Positions 22,422 through 33,666 of a DNA stretch of 64,000 nucleotides are shown here, one piece after another (positions within the stretch are counted from its first letter, which is position 1; every line of letters starts with the position of its first letter). The notes under the pieces are model-generated. The model did not search any database, was not told where the DNA came from, and worked only from the letters and a program-made list of their open reading frames with translations. The translations under genes and the position numbers were made by a program. The stretch comes from Crocodylus rhombifer (Eukaryota > Chordata > Crocodylia > Crocodylidae): positions 151,966 through 215,965 of the forward strand of contig JAVSML010020426.1 of the NCBI GenBank assembly GCA_038503035.1. Reading direction: 5' to 3'.

Positions 22422-22434
22422 ATACATTTAAAAG

Positions 22435-22784
22435 CAAAATTGTTTTCAACAGAAGAACAAGTTACAAAGGGATTTTCTGTGTCATATCTTGGTAGTAGCC
22501 ATATTCACTGGTGTATCCCCAGCCCTACCAGATGACTCACGACCTCTCCTTGGAGAATCTAATGTGTTTTATATCAGGAGACAGCATAAACTATTAGTAC
22601 CAGCTGGGGTCATGTGCGAAATCCAGGCCCTTGAACCAGGCACTCAGATCTCGGACATGACTCATCTGTACTCCAAAGGTCAGAGAAGGCCTACCAGGCT
22701 CATTATGTGAAAGCCAAGAGCTTGCTCTGATCATTATTGATCAGCCATTTCCTCACGTGGGTAGAGGACTCATTATTTTTATGG
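22435..22784. other. No recognised feature
   Basis: Unique-looking DNA between an LTR and a CR1. No exon seen. Confidence 0.4.
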
Positions 22785-23130
22785 AATTATAGAATAATAG
22801 AAAATTAGGGCTAGAAGGGACCTCAGTAGGTCACATCTAGTCCAACCCCCTGCTCAAAGCAGGACCTCCCCAACTAAATCATCCCAGCCAAAGCTTTGTC
22901 TACTCAGGTTTTAAAAACCCCTAAGGATGAAGATCCCACAGCCTTTCTGGGTAGACTGTTCCAGTGCTTTACTATCCTCCTAGTGAGAAGGTTTTTCCTA
23001 ATACCTAACCTAAATTTCCACTGCTGCAACTTTAAACCACTCATTGTTCTGTTATCTGCCACCACTGAGAACAGTCTAGCTCCATCCTCTTTGTAACCAC
23101 CCTTATAGATACTGAAGAAAGGAAATGTGC
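22785..23130 (-). mobile_element. CR1 3' end, antisense
   Basis: Antisense tail 'gaaaattagggctagaaggg', then 'ccaaccccctgctcaaagcagg' and 'gtgagaaggtttttcctaat' define a CR1 3' region. It is the same subfamily type as the copy at 435-4420. No intact frame. Confidence 0.85.
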
Positions 23131-23526
23131 CTGTTAGGTCATCTATATCAGGACCAAGCTGTTCCCTACTATATTTTCTTTATCACTTTGGCCAGTAGTG
23201 TCCTACATACATCCATTGGTACAGCAGCTGGAGAAAATGTTTCACAGTTGTCTGTACATTTAAAACCACTTTCATCACTATGGTATTCAGACACCCTCTA
23301 TGGCTAGAAGTCCTATCAATCTTAGGACCTTGTCACACCATTTGCAACAGTTTCAAGTCATTGGAATGTAGTGACCTATTAAAGTTAGTAAGTCTTAAAA
23401 GATAACTCTTCCCTGAAAGGAAACAACTTTACAACGCAGGAGGGCACTTAGCATATGCTAAACTGCTTGAACATACATCTGCTTGTGTTTTTACTGAACT
23501 TAGTAAGTATTAAGTTGAATGTGTGA
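23131..23526. other. No recognised feature
   Basis: AT-rich DNA without a recognised exon or repeat. Confidence 0.4.
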
Positions 23527-24892
23527 CTGTGACAGAACCAGGGCCCTGGGGTGGCCATGACACCCCCATGATCATTCAACCCCTGCTCCCACATTGGCTC
23601 CTCTGGTATCCTCCCTTTTTCCCTCACCTGCCACACCTTGATGTTGTCTTATAAGATTTTGGGAACCTGCCCCCAGGGTCCCAGAGTGAATCCATTCTAG
23701 CTTTGCCTTGCCCCTCAGACACTACACTGCGGCTCTCCTGGCCCTATTAGTGCCTCAGGGCACTAGTTGCCTTATGGATTCCCTGGGGCCTTCTTCTGCC
23801 CCTCTAGCCATGCCCATGCCTCATAGATCTTACTTTTAAGTTGTTCACTGGGCCCTCTGGCCCTCCTGTCAAACACTCCAGTCAGCTTGCTGGGCATCAG
23901 GCCCTGGCAAGGCTCTCTTTTCCCTGGGCCCCTAGCCCTAGTCCTTCCCAGGCTTTGGCCCTCTTGGCTTAAGCCTCCTCTGGCCTCAGCCTTCCACTCT
24001 CTGGGCCCCTGGCCCCTGTACAGCTGCTGTAATTTTATCTCTTCCCTCTGGGTCCCTGACCCCAGACCAGGCTGCTCCCAATGGTCTTGGCTCTTCTAGA
24101 CTCAGCCTGCAGTAGCCCACCACCCTCTGGGTCCTTGATGCCAAGCTAGGCTGCCTGACCCTGGCTTTAGTTCTCCCACTCTTGGCCTAATGCAGCCTCT
24201 TCCCCCTGGGTCCCTGACAGTAGGCTAGATGAGGAGTTGTTAGCTGGAGTTACACACACCCCTGGGGGTACTTGGACTGATTTTAGGGGGTACACATGGA
24301 CGGGCAGGGATGGAGTACCACCGCCTCCCAGAAGCAGGGCTGGGGCAGGGTGAGGGCAGCAGCACCCCGCTATGGGGTGGGGAAGCTAGCAAGTGGCAGC
24401 TGCCACCACCACACACCAGCCCAGCGAGCTTCCCTGCAGAGGGGTGCCACTGCCCTCACCCCAACCTGGTGAGCTTCCCTGCCTGCTCCTGGGAGGTGGT
24501 GGCGCACTGTCCCTGCCTCCCCACTCAGCATCCAGCCTCATCCCCCTCCCCCATCCACCCCACTCAGCATCCGGCCGCCGGGGTACTTAGACTAAAAAAG
24601 GTTGAAAACCCCTGGGCTAGGCTGTCTGCTACTGAATGCCCACCAGGCATCCCTCCATAGCCTCTGTTTCTCCCTCATAGCCACAACCCAGTCCTCCAGT
24701 CTAAAAATGAATCAGAATATAAATATCAGCAAGCTGCTTTACAACTGAAAGTCACTTACTCTGGGTCACTTCCTCTCCTGCAAACCGTAAGTCCCCCTTA
24801 GCTCTTTCCTTGCAGGTATAGGACAGCCCAGTTGCCTGCCAGTCCCTCCACTTCAGCCATCTCCTGCAGAAGCTCCTCTTCCTGCAGCCTAC
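23527..24892 (-). mobile_element. LTR related to 21039-22421, interrupted by a hAT element
   Basis: The start TGTGACAGAACCAGGGCCC and the next 130 bp parallel the LTR at 21039 (CACC/TTGCC around 'tgccacacctt', 'cttataaga', 'cctgcc'), and 'cacaacccagtcctcc' parallels 22020. The middle consists of imperfect repeats of 'ctgggtccctgac'. The hAT element 24231-24614 splits it. The right end near 24892 is a guess from a 'ctaca' ending, and no target duplication was found. Confidence 0.5.
24231..24614. mobile_element. hAT-type MITE
   Basis: The right end 'aaaaggttgaaaacccctg' and left end 'gaggagttgttagctgg' are degenerate inverted repeats. The flanks GGCTAGAT (24223-24230) and GGCTAGGC (24615-24622) agree at 6 of 8 positions, fitting a decayed 8-bp duplication. 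Wording 'gggggtacttggactgattttaggggg' mirrors 'ggggtacttagactaaaaaagg' at the other end. No transposase. Confidence 0.65.
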
Positions 24893-24959
24893 AGGCTCAC
24901 TGCCACACATTTGTATTTTCACAGACTTACATTTGTATATTGGCTTCTATTCTACATAT

Positions 24960-25110
24960 GAGAGCACACAAACACCAACAGACTCTCTTTATGCCTGAAG
25001 AATGGTGTTTGTGCCTGAAAGCTTGCAAAGAACAATTGTTCCAATTATTTAGTTGGTTTAATAAAAGATATCACATCTACCCAAAAGATTTTGTCTGCAA
25101 AAAAACACCA
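24960..25110 (+). repeat. Fragment of a widespread reptile interspersed repeat
   Basis: The words 'tgcctgaagaatggtgtttg', 'gcctgaaagcttgcaaagaac' and 'ttagttggtttaataaaagatatcac' match a repeat I recognise as very common in turtles and crocodilians. Its class is not certain to me. Confidence 0.5.
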
Positions 25111-25139
25111 AAACAAAACCAAAGAACACCCCTACACTT

Positions 25140-25430
25140 TACCAGAAGAAGCAGTGGGTTACTTCAACCCAGCTATTCAGCATCTGTCAAGATTGGGCAC
25201 TTCAGTGGGGCTTTTTGGCACTTCTAGATAAAGCTGATTCAATCAGCTTTATCTAGAAGTTAAATAAATACTTAAATAAAATAAAAGTTAAATTAAATTA
25301 AAAGTTAAATTAGTTAAATACTATTAGATAAAAGTGCCAAAAAGCCCCACTATCTTTACAGATGATACAGAGCTGGGCTGAACACACTGCCTCTTCTGGG
25401 CATGTGCAGGGCTCTGCACTGAAATGCATG
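25140..25430. repeat. Foldback repeat: two inverted copies around an AT-rich loop
   Basis: Left arm (about 25145-25260) and right arm (about 25330-25410) are inverted copies: 'gcacttcagtggggctttttggcact' faces 'aaaagtgccaaaaagccccac', and 'cagcatctgtcaagat' faces 'atctttacagatgata'. Between them is AT-rich DNA built of 'aagttaaat' units (about 25258-25325). A single copy is at 15095-15215. Foldback or snapback elements look like this, but two head-to-head insertions are also possible. Confidence 0.7.
25220..25260. repeat. 41-nt near-perfect palindrome
   Basis: Twenty bases starting ACTTCTAGATAAAGCTGATT are followed by one C and then by their exact reverse complement, ending AGAAGT. It could extrude as a cruciform or form a 20-bp RNA hairpin. 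Confidence 0.95.
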
Positions 25431-25439
25431 AGGTTAAAA

Positions 25440-27375
25440 GTGAAGTGCCAGGGTTTTTTGGGTTTTTTTACATCTGCAAGCACCCACCAAAAAAAAAAAA
25501 AAGTTGGTGCCTATGTCATCTAATTCTGGGCTGTCTAGATGTCTGCCCTTAGTTTTTTACCATAGGGCAGCTCCTAAATAGTTACTCCCCAGGGATAGCT
25601 CCTATCCCTGTTTTTTCTGGCCTGCTTGCTTCCTGGCAGCTGACCTTTGCCCAGCTGCCAGCCCCACACAGCAAGCATAGCCTGCGGCAGCATCGCCTTA
25701 AAATAAGAGAAGCGTCTTGCTCCCTGTTACAGTGACACCATCCTGTCCGTTCTTCTTGACATCCAGCCTACTTCCATTTCTTAATTTCATTTGCTAACTG
25801 CTGGTTACCCTTGAACAAGTGCTGTCACTAATCCAACTGATAAATTATTAGTTCTTTCAATCCTCTTTCCATAGCAAATCCTATCAACCTTCTGATCTTT
25901 TCTCTGAACTTTCTCCAATATCTTTGTGATGAGGAGGTGCTCAGTTTTCCAATGAAGTTTCCTTGGATTGAGTTTTTTTAAAATACGACAGCTGGTATGA
26001 CATTTTAGCCAAAACCTCTTTCTTTTGCAAATTCCCTGTTTGGGAGGTATTCTTTTCAGTATTCAGTAACAGTGCTTTACTAAAAATAGTTGCCTCATGG
26101 GTTCCTCTAGGAGCAAATCTCCTTTCCCTTTGGGGGATTTGCTTGCAGTCAGACTGCAGCAGGTCATGATCCTGAGTGAACAATAGAAGAGCTCTTGATG
26201 TACAAGTGAAGTTGACAACTTCCTTCAGGTTTAGAAGCAGCAGCACTTGTAATGGCAGGAAGCAAAGGCGCTAGCTTGCTCTAGATGGAAGGAGCACTTC
26301 TTCAATAACCACATATGGACCGAAGCAGCAGCTGTGCCACTTCTATGAAATAATTGAAGTTACTATTTTCAATCCCTTAAAAAAGCTCATCAGAAACAGG
26401 TAACTGTACTGAGTGCACAAGCAAGCTTTGTGGGAGTGGAAGCTTAGAGAGAGAACGTGAAGGGCACACAAGGATATGCACTGAGAGAACAAGGAAGGTA
26501 CAGGAATCACAAGTGAGTCAAACTAAGAGAAACAAAATTATTTGCTAACAGAAGGGGTATCAAGGACTGCACCTGTCTCACACATTATAAAACACGCCAG
26601 CTACCCTGCCTCATCTAATTATATCTAAAGCAATAGCTCTGATACATTCATGTTGCTAGGTAACAGACTGACATTCTCGCATTCAATCATGTACTTGCTC
26701 CATGTTAGAAAATAAAACTACCCCACTTGATTATGACATTTAAAAATGTAAAATTATCCAAATACATAACAGGATCACATTCCCCTCAGTACAGGTAATG
26801 GTATCCTTTGAGTTACTTTAATATATGTCCACAGTATGTAAGTCTACTCAGCTCTTTTGACTCCAGCTGAGCTGCACACACCTGAGGATTTGGCCCAGAA
26901 TTTACCTGTTGAAATGAATCATTGCCATTGTTTCATTCATCAGTGTCACTTGGAAAGATCTTCTTCTTCCAGCTGAGATGAACTAAGAATGACTCCCTTA
27001 CTGGCTTACTTGACAAGGTTGTCTGAGGACCACAGGTGTTCTGCCTGGAGCCAGGAATATGATGTCCATTTTCAGCCAGTGAATCTCCCCAACAGATAGG
27101 GAACTCAGTGGGTGGTTAAACCTGCTTCAGTGTCTGATGAGGCACATTTCCTTAGTGTTGTCTTTAAAGGTAACCTGCAAATGAAAATACATTAGCTAGA
27201 ATTCTTCTTGCGTCTTTGTCATCAACTCCCTATTGTCTTTGTGTTTTGCTTTTCTATTTATTTTTACATCATGAATTCAGATCTTGATCCTTTGAATACA
27301 TTGGAGAACAACTAGAGTTATGACATAACCACACCAGTGAAATTTGATTAACTGAGAAAGGAAGTAATTCTTATA
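25440..27375. other. Long stretch without recognised gene
   Basis: Mostly AT-rich unique-looking DNA. There is an A-run near 25491-25502. I scanned both strands for exon-like segments with splice sites and recognised none. Confidence 0.4.
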
Positions 27376-27434
27376 TTTCCTTTCCCTTTCCTTTCCTTTC
27401 CCTTTTTTTCTTTTTCTTTTTCTTTATTTTTTTG
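27376..27434 (+). repeat. Polypyrimidine tract
   Basis: C/T-only sequence built of ctttc and tttttc units, nearly 60 bp. Such tracts can form triplex DNA. Confidence 0.9.
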
Positions 27435-27899
27435 CAGTTCTATATGACGTATATGGGAGGAAAGCTCTTTTTCGAGACTGAAGATCTTTGTTCTCAAATC
27501 AGGTCTGAGAAAATTTTAGTCCACTTCCATCATACATCCAGCAAATCTTCCAGCAAAAGAGATAAAGCATCTTTGTTATTTCTTATGTAAAAAAAAGAAA
27601 ACAGGAATCCATCTGAATCATCCATTTTTGCAGGCTAGAGGCATAAGAAAGTTCCATACCAAATTCATGCATAAAAAAACAGCAATTAGCTCAGACCCAT
27701 CTTTTTTCCAGGTCACTTTTCAGACACTATGCAGAAAAAGAAAGGTGTGGCTAAAGAGATGGTCTTCTCAGTTCTTGCCAAAATGTAAATCAAAAGTGAG
27801 CCTGTTTCCCTTCCCTCCCCCCTCAACTGTTTAGCAAATAAATGCAGCAGGGATCATACAAACAGCAGGTTTGCCAAAGAAATGAGTCTGAGCAAGCCA

Positions 27900-28240
27900 C
27901 AGGGGGTGCCTATACATGTGCAGTGAGGCTACTCTGACACCCTGTAATTAATCGAGTCTGCTAGAGTGTGGTAATCAAGTCGATTAATCAAGTCTGCTGG
28001 AGTGTGGTGATTACCATGTTCCAACAGACTCCAGTATCACATGGATGCTTTAATTAGTGCTGGTCTCTTCCGTGCGGCCTGGCTCTGCAGGGAGCAGAGA
28101 TCTGCACCGGGGTCCCCCCTCCACTGCTGCCCACCCTTGCGCAGCCCTGGATCTCTGCTCCCTGTGGAGCCAGGTCACGCGGCAGGGACCAGCATTGCCC
28201 TGCCACACGACCTGGCTCTTCAGGGAGCAGAGATCCGTGC
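27900..28240. repeat. GC-rich repeat with direct and inverted 25-bp words
   Basis: 'gagtctgct(a/g)gagtgtggt' occurs twice at 27954-28011. A 25-bp word containing 'cagggagcagagatc' occurs at 28078-28102 and 28211-28235, and inverted at 28149-28174. The left part 'gggggtgcctatacatgtgcag' resembles the end of a DNA element whose reverse is seen at 51680-51706. No full element resolved. Confidence 0.5.
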
Positions 28241-28522
28241 CACGGTCTCCTTGCTGCCCGCCCCATGCAGCTTTGCATCACCAGGGCACTGCAGGGCAGG
28301 CAGTGGCGGTGAGGAGACCCCTAGCGTGGATCTCTGCTTAACCGAGTTGCACGGCAGGTAGCAGCATACAGCTGTTTCCCTGCAAGCTTGGCTCTGAAAT
28401 TCCAAAATTTTCCAAAACATTTCTGAAATGTTTTGGATGCTTCATTTTGTTTTGGAAATGTTTCTGAGCCTTCCGTTTTGATTCAGATTTGGTGTTTCAG
28501 GTGCTGAAACAGCACCAAACAC

Positions 28523-28955
28523 CTCAACATCTTCATTAACGATGTGGACATTGGTATCAGAAGTGGACTGGCCAAGTTCGCTGACAACACCAAACTTTGG
28601 GGTAAAGCATCCACACCTGAGGACAGGAGGGTGATCCAGGCTGACCTGGACAGGCTCAGGAAATGGGCAGATGAGAACCTGATGGTGTTTAACACCAAAA
28701 AATGCAAGGTTCTTCACCTTGGGAAGAAAAACCTGCAGCATGCTTGTCTATGTGGCAGTCCTATCCAGGCTAGCACTGTGGACGGAAGAGACTTGGGGGT
28801 CATGATTGACCACAAGATGAACATGAGCCATCAATGTGATGCTGCGGCTAGTAAAGTGACCAAAATGCTGGCTTGCATCCATAGATGCTTCTCAAGCAAA
28901 TCCCAGGACGTCATTCTCCCATTGTACGTGGCCTTGGTGAGGCCACAGCTTGAGT
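28523..28955 (+). pseudogene. CR1 reverse transcriptase fragment
   Basis: An open stretch encodes the RT palm onwards: IRSGLAKFADNTKLWGKAS, then ADLDRLRKWADENLMVFNTK and the LGVMIDHKMNMS region, ending at the LTR insertion. The catalytic FADD reads FADN (28577-28588), which would remove the second metal-binding aspartate. Without the 5' half it cannot act. Confidence 0.85.
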
Positions 28956-30447
28956 TGTTACCAGATTTGCCCGTCACTTTGGGGTGTGCTCATTTATCAG
29001 GGATATGTTTCTAGGGTCTTTGTAATTCTATCAATGTGCTGCTTGTATTACTTGTGTTTCTACATGGAGTTGTATATCTCCCTTCTGCAAGTCCTCACCC
29101 CCAGTGGAGCTACCTTGCAGGACTCAGTTTCAGTGGGCCTGGGTTCCTCCAGCCACCAAATCAGTCAAATACACACACACAGATTAACATGACATGCCTG
29201 ACCCGACTGGGTTGATCAGCACGTACAGGCTGACACCCTCATGTGCTAGGAATCAGTTCATTAAGGTAACAACAAAATGTAATCAGACACAAGCACACAG
29301 GTGAGCAGAATACCTCTGAATCCAGCTGGGTGTCCAACTGACACCCTCATGGGCCAGCATTCAGTTTATTAGGGCACATCTGAGCTAAACTGGGCCAATC
29401 AGCCTATATAAGCTGATCCCCTTATGTGTCTCAAACTCAGCACATCCCAATCAAAGAGAGAGAGAAAGAGGGAGAAAGACAAAGAGAGTGAGCAAGAGCT
29501 GGGATCTCACTGTTCCAAGGCACTCGGGTGATTTGTAGACAAGCAAAGTTTCTAACATGATCGTGGAAAGGAGATGATCTGTTTCTCTCAGCTTCTTGAG
29601 AACAATAGCAGATGATGTCAGAAAGATTTCTCTCTCTTCTGAAGCACACTGTTTGCTGCTTTACAGCTTTCTTATACCCTTAATCTAGCCTCTTCAAAGC
29701 ATTCTTTTAATTGCATAAATCAAGAGGGCCCCAAGCCATAATTGACAGGGAAAATCGTGTTATATAAACAGTTTAAATTAATTACCTTTTTCAGTGACAA
29801 GGGCTTATCTGGTTTGGAACATCTCAAGAAACTGATTAACAACCAGGAAAAACATCGAGTTTTAAGGAGTAACCAGATACCTAGGAGCCAGCTTGAAATT
29901 ATTATGAATATAGAAGAAAGGATACCACATTGTTTCTTTTCAGATGGCCTAGCTATGCTTGCACTGTGAAGTCAGCATCAGTGTTTTGTATTTTACCTGT
30001 TGTGAATAAGCCTCAGCTTAGCATGACTTTTCCAGATCTTACTGTAGTATTTAAGGGGATTACTTGGAGTGTTCATAAAATTTGTGGGGTGGACTTCCAC
30101 TAGTCATCCCAGGAAAAGTATGGCAGCATTGTGGTCAGAGTTCAATGGGCTGAACACTATGATGAACCCTTAACCATTGTTCAAATGTTGCCCATACCCA
30201 CTCTGACTCTGTTTTTTGCCTCAGCATTCCCTAAGCCGGTGACCAAGTTTTAGTCAATCAAGTTTAAATGGGTCTCCCATACTGGGACTGGGGAGTGCAC
30301 GGCCCAAGATGCCTATTAAACTTTACTTCTGCTTAGTTCTGGATAGATGAGGTGTGTGTATGGGGGGCGGGGATGGAAAAAGTCCTTTGTAAGTCCAGCA
30401 AGCTGGGTGCTAGGGATCCCTCAGGAACACAGAGCTGACAGGTAACA
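28956..30447 (+). mobile_element. Probable solo LTR inside a CR1
   Basis: The 1492-bp insert begins TGTTACC and ends GGTAACA, a 7-bp inverted repeat with TG...CA ends, between 4-bp duplications GAGT (28952-28955 and 30448-30451). Three spaced copies of 'ctgacaccctcatg'-like text (about 29229, 29338, 29411) look like U3 enhancer repeats. A TATA box tatataag lies at 29405-29412 and ATTAAA at 30315-30320. The length is at the upper end for an LTR. No gag-pol is attached. The class (retroviral or Gypsy) is open. Confidence 0.7.
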
Positions 30448-31018
30448 GAGTACTGCATCCAATTCCAGGCTCCACAGTTTAAAAAGGATGTGGAGAAGCT
30501 TGAGAGAGTCCACAGGAAAGCCACATGCATGATCAGAGGGCAGGAAAACAGGCCTTATGATGAGAGGCTGAGAGCTCTGGGACTCTTCAGCCGGGAAAAG
30601 CACACATTCAGGGGTGATCTGGTGGCTGCCTATGAGTTTATCGGGGTGTTCACCAGGATCTGGGGGAACATGTGTTCACCAGAGCGCCCCAAGGGATGAC
30701 AAGATCGAATGGTCACAGACTCCTTCATAACTGTTTCAAGCTGGACATAAGGAAGAATTTCTTTACTGTCTGAGCCCCCAAGGCTTGGAATAGACTGCTG
30801 CCGGAGGTGGTTCAAGCACCTACTTTGAACGCCTTCAAGAGACATTTGGATGTTTATCTTGCTGGGATCCTGTGACTCCTGGTGACCCTGGGAATGCTGG
30901 GGCAGGGGGCTGGACTCGAAGATCTTCTGAGGTCCCTTCCAGCCCTAATGTCTATGAAATCTATGAAATCCACGGAACCTCCAAAATGAAATGATTGCCG
31001 AAATTTCACACAGCCCTA

Positions 31019-32526
31019 CTTTAAATCCCAGTCTTCTTGACACTTTTTTTTTTAAATTAACCTCATCTGAAAGCTGAAAGGAAGAAAATAGCTACTGCTT
31101 CTTAGGGCCTTAAATATGCTGTGTGGGAACTCAGTTTACAAGTTGTTAAACTGCTCTGGAGCACTTACTCAATCCTGAATACTGGTTTTGTTCAGAAATT
31201 TATGGAAGCCATAACGTCTTATACTTACCAAGGGGAGTATGCCAGTCACAGTGTACACACATTAGACAAAACTCTGAGAGCAGAGCCCAGTGCCTGGGAA
31301 AACAGCAGCCCATGTATCAAGTGGAATATCAAAAGCTGCTGTCTGATCACTCAGTGGATAAGCTTGAAAAGCTATTTAAGATGAGAAATCATTCTCAAGC
31401 TGGTGGATTTCTAAATCTATCTTGCCTAACAGAGCAGGCAAGGAGAGATTAGAAATCTAATCATTTGCAGCATGGAGCAAGAAGCAGGGAAATGCTTCCC
31501 CTCTAAACTGGACTTCCTGGTTCTAAACTAAGTGCTGTTACTCCCCAGTGAAGCCAAAAATTGTAGTGTCATCCCAAACTGGCCTCCCAGGTTTTTAGTT
31601 TCTAGTTCAAGATGCTATGGGCCTCTCTTCTATAGTGAGCACCCAGCACACAGGCAAAGCCCAGGGGAGCAGGCGAGCACTCCCCATCACTGTCTATCAA
31701 GCATACATGGTTTCTTGTTATTTAATCCCAAGCTTGAGGGATCCCAAATCACTTGTCAATAATGAAAAACTTTGATCTTATTTTTATCACTAAAGTCAAC
31801 ATATGCACAGGGAACAGAGGAAAAGGGGCCAGAAATGCAAAGTTATTTTCCAAAGAATAATTGTATTCTGTATCAAAACTCTTCAATGAATGGCTTCCTA
31901 GCCAAATTTAGACCTGAAATAAACAAGGCATCAAGAAGGTCATTTGGACTTCTAAGTACTAATTATGTATCTAGATGACAGGTGCCTTAATAATTAAATA
32001 GAGACATGAAGTGTAAAGTTCTGAGAGAATTAGTTCTCCAGGGCAAAAAGTACCCATGTGTTAGGTGCTTGTATAGCACCCAGCACTCTGGGGCTGATAG
32101 ATAATCTTAATCCTAACCCTAACCTAACCCTTGCTAATGTGGAGTACACTAAATGGCATGATGCTATGTATAAGATGGTGGTGAATCAATTGCCTTATAA
32201 TAAAAAAATCATAATACTATCAGCCCTTTGTGAAAATACAGGCCACCACCAGTGTTGAATGATGACAAAGAGCATAACATTTATTGAGATAGAATAACCT
32301 TCATAGACCAGACTGTACTACACAACCACAAGGCATCATAGGTATAGCTAAGTAAACCAGGACAGTGCTACCTACTCATAAACACTACTGTATTTCACTG
32401 TGCAGTGTTCCACTAGAGAGAGATTGGGAAAATACCACCATCTGGTCATAGAAGTGAAGGTGACCTCTGATCATGACCTACTATGGCCTGTACTCATATC
32501 AGTACATGCTGAAAACATCATCAAGA
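31019..32526. other. No recognised feature
   Basis: AT-rich DNA. A short stretch 'taatcctaaccctaacctaaccc' at 32107-32129 resembles telomere repeats but is under three units. No exon recognised. Confidence 0.4.
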
Positions 32527-32579
32527 CATAGAATCACAGAAAGATAGGGCTGGAAGGGACCTCAGGAGGTCATTTAGTC

Positions 32580-33036
32580 CAGTGATGCTCAACTCCAGCC
32601 CATATACCAAATCTGGCCTGTAAAACCATGCCATCTGCCCCTCAGGGCTACCCATGGATCCAGAAATTTGGTGGGGGGGAAGGGGGTAGTGGTGGCTGCT
32701 CCCCTGCTACCAAATTTCCAGACCTGTGGGGAGCCCTGCAGTATGGAAAATGTATGGTCTCCATGCTAGATTGGCCCAGTGCATAAGGTCACTCTGCAGC
32801 CAGACTGGGCATATGGAGTTGGGCCAGCGCATAGCTGGATCCAATGTATGGGGTTAGGCTGCCACATGGTCACATCCAGCACTTAGGGTAGGGCTGGCAC
32901 ATGGCTGCATCTGGTACACAGGGTTGGGCTGGTGCTTGGGATTGTGCCCATGGATCAACCTTTCATGGGATCTGGCCCATGGACTGATCCCACACCATTC
33001 ATCTGGCCTTCAGGCCTGGAAAGCTAGGCACCACTG
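32580..33036. mobile_element. hAT-type MITE inserted in a CR1
   Basis: Left end CAGTGATGCTCAACTCC and right end in reverse CAGTGGTGCCTAGCTTTCC are inverted repeats. Flanks ATTTAGTC (32572-32579) and ATCTAGTC (33037-33044) agree at 7 of 8. The 457-bp body repeats words like 'gggttgggctgg' and 'acatggc'. CR1 text continues on both sides, fixing the boundaries. Confidence 0.85.
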
Positions 33037-33204
33037 ATCTAGTCTATCCCCCTACTCACTGCAAAGCAAGAATATCTAAATCACCCCACAAGTTATTTAA
33101 TCTTCTCTTAGAATCTTCAATGGCTGAAATTTCACAACCTACATTCACAAATTGTGTAATTTCACAAATCACACAATTTTAGAACCATCTGTCACCAGGA
33201 CCCC

Positions 33205-33600
33205 TTGACACATGAGGTCTACTGCCTGCCCGGAGCAAAGATTCAGGACATGACTGGGATGATCCAGGCCATGATCCAGCCCACCAATTACTACCCCATG
33301 GTCCTAATCCATGTGGGTACTAATGATGCAGTCAGGAGAAGCCCTGATCACCTGATGATGGAGTACCACGCTCTGGGGGGCATGCTGACGGAGATAGGGG
33401 CACAGGTGGTATTCTCTTCTGTCCTACCAGTGAGCGGACGTGGAAGATGACACGAGACCTGCATCAGAGAGACCAGCTGGCGGCTTCAGGAATGGTGTCT
33501 CGAGGCGGGCTTTGGCTTCCTAGACAATGACCTGCACATCAGGACGAGAGACATGCTTGGGTGGGATGGGCTTCACCTTTCCCCCAAAGGTAAGCGTTTC
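33205..33600 (+). pseudogene. CR1 ORF1 esterase domain fragment
   Basis: The frame gives 'IQDMTGMIQAM', then 'VLIHVGTNDAVRRSP' with the GxND motif of SGNH hydrolases, and 'QVVFSSVLPVSGRG'. After a stop near 33448 the text resumes in another frame with 'GWDGLHLSPKGK' (about 33559-33595), the conserved DxxH block. The N-terminal GDS block is missing because the element is 5'-truncated. Confidence 0.8.
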
Positions 33601-33666
33601 TTCTCTTCTAGGTTGGCGGATCTCCTCTGGCAGGCTTTAAACTAGGCTTATCGGGGGAAGGGGAAG

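Larger units (their letters stand above)
28520..30975 (+). mobile_element. 5'-truncated CR1, sense, split by an LTR-like insertion
   Basis: Two parts of one copy: 28520-28955 (RT palm to thumb) and 30448-30975 (ORF2 C-terminus and 3' end 'cccttccagccctaatgtctatgaaa'). The amino-acid text runs from ...LVRPQLE at the left straight to ...YCIQF at the right when the insert is removed. It belongs to the subfamily with KLWGKASTPE, as does the copy at 55086-61300. Confidence 0.9.
28384..31018. mobile_element. Outer repeat split by a CR1
   Basis: Left of the CR1 is a stretch of 'aaaattttccaaaacatttctgaaatgttttgg'-like text (28398-28500). Right of it 'aatgaaatgattgccgaaatttcacacagccctac' (30985-31018) ends like the right end of hAT families here (GTAGGGCTGTG in reverse). 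They are probably the two sides of one element into which the CR1 inserted. The left terminus was not found. Confidence 0.4.

Noticed and set aside
32107..32129. Telomere-like TAACCC units
   Set aside because: Fewer than three imperfect units, within AT-rich DNA; no interstitial telomere array.
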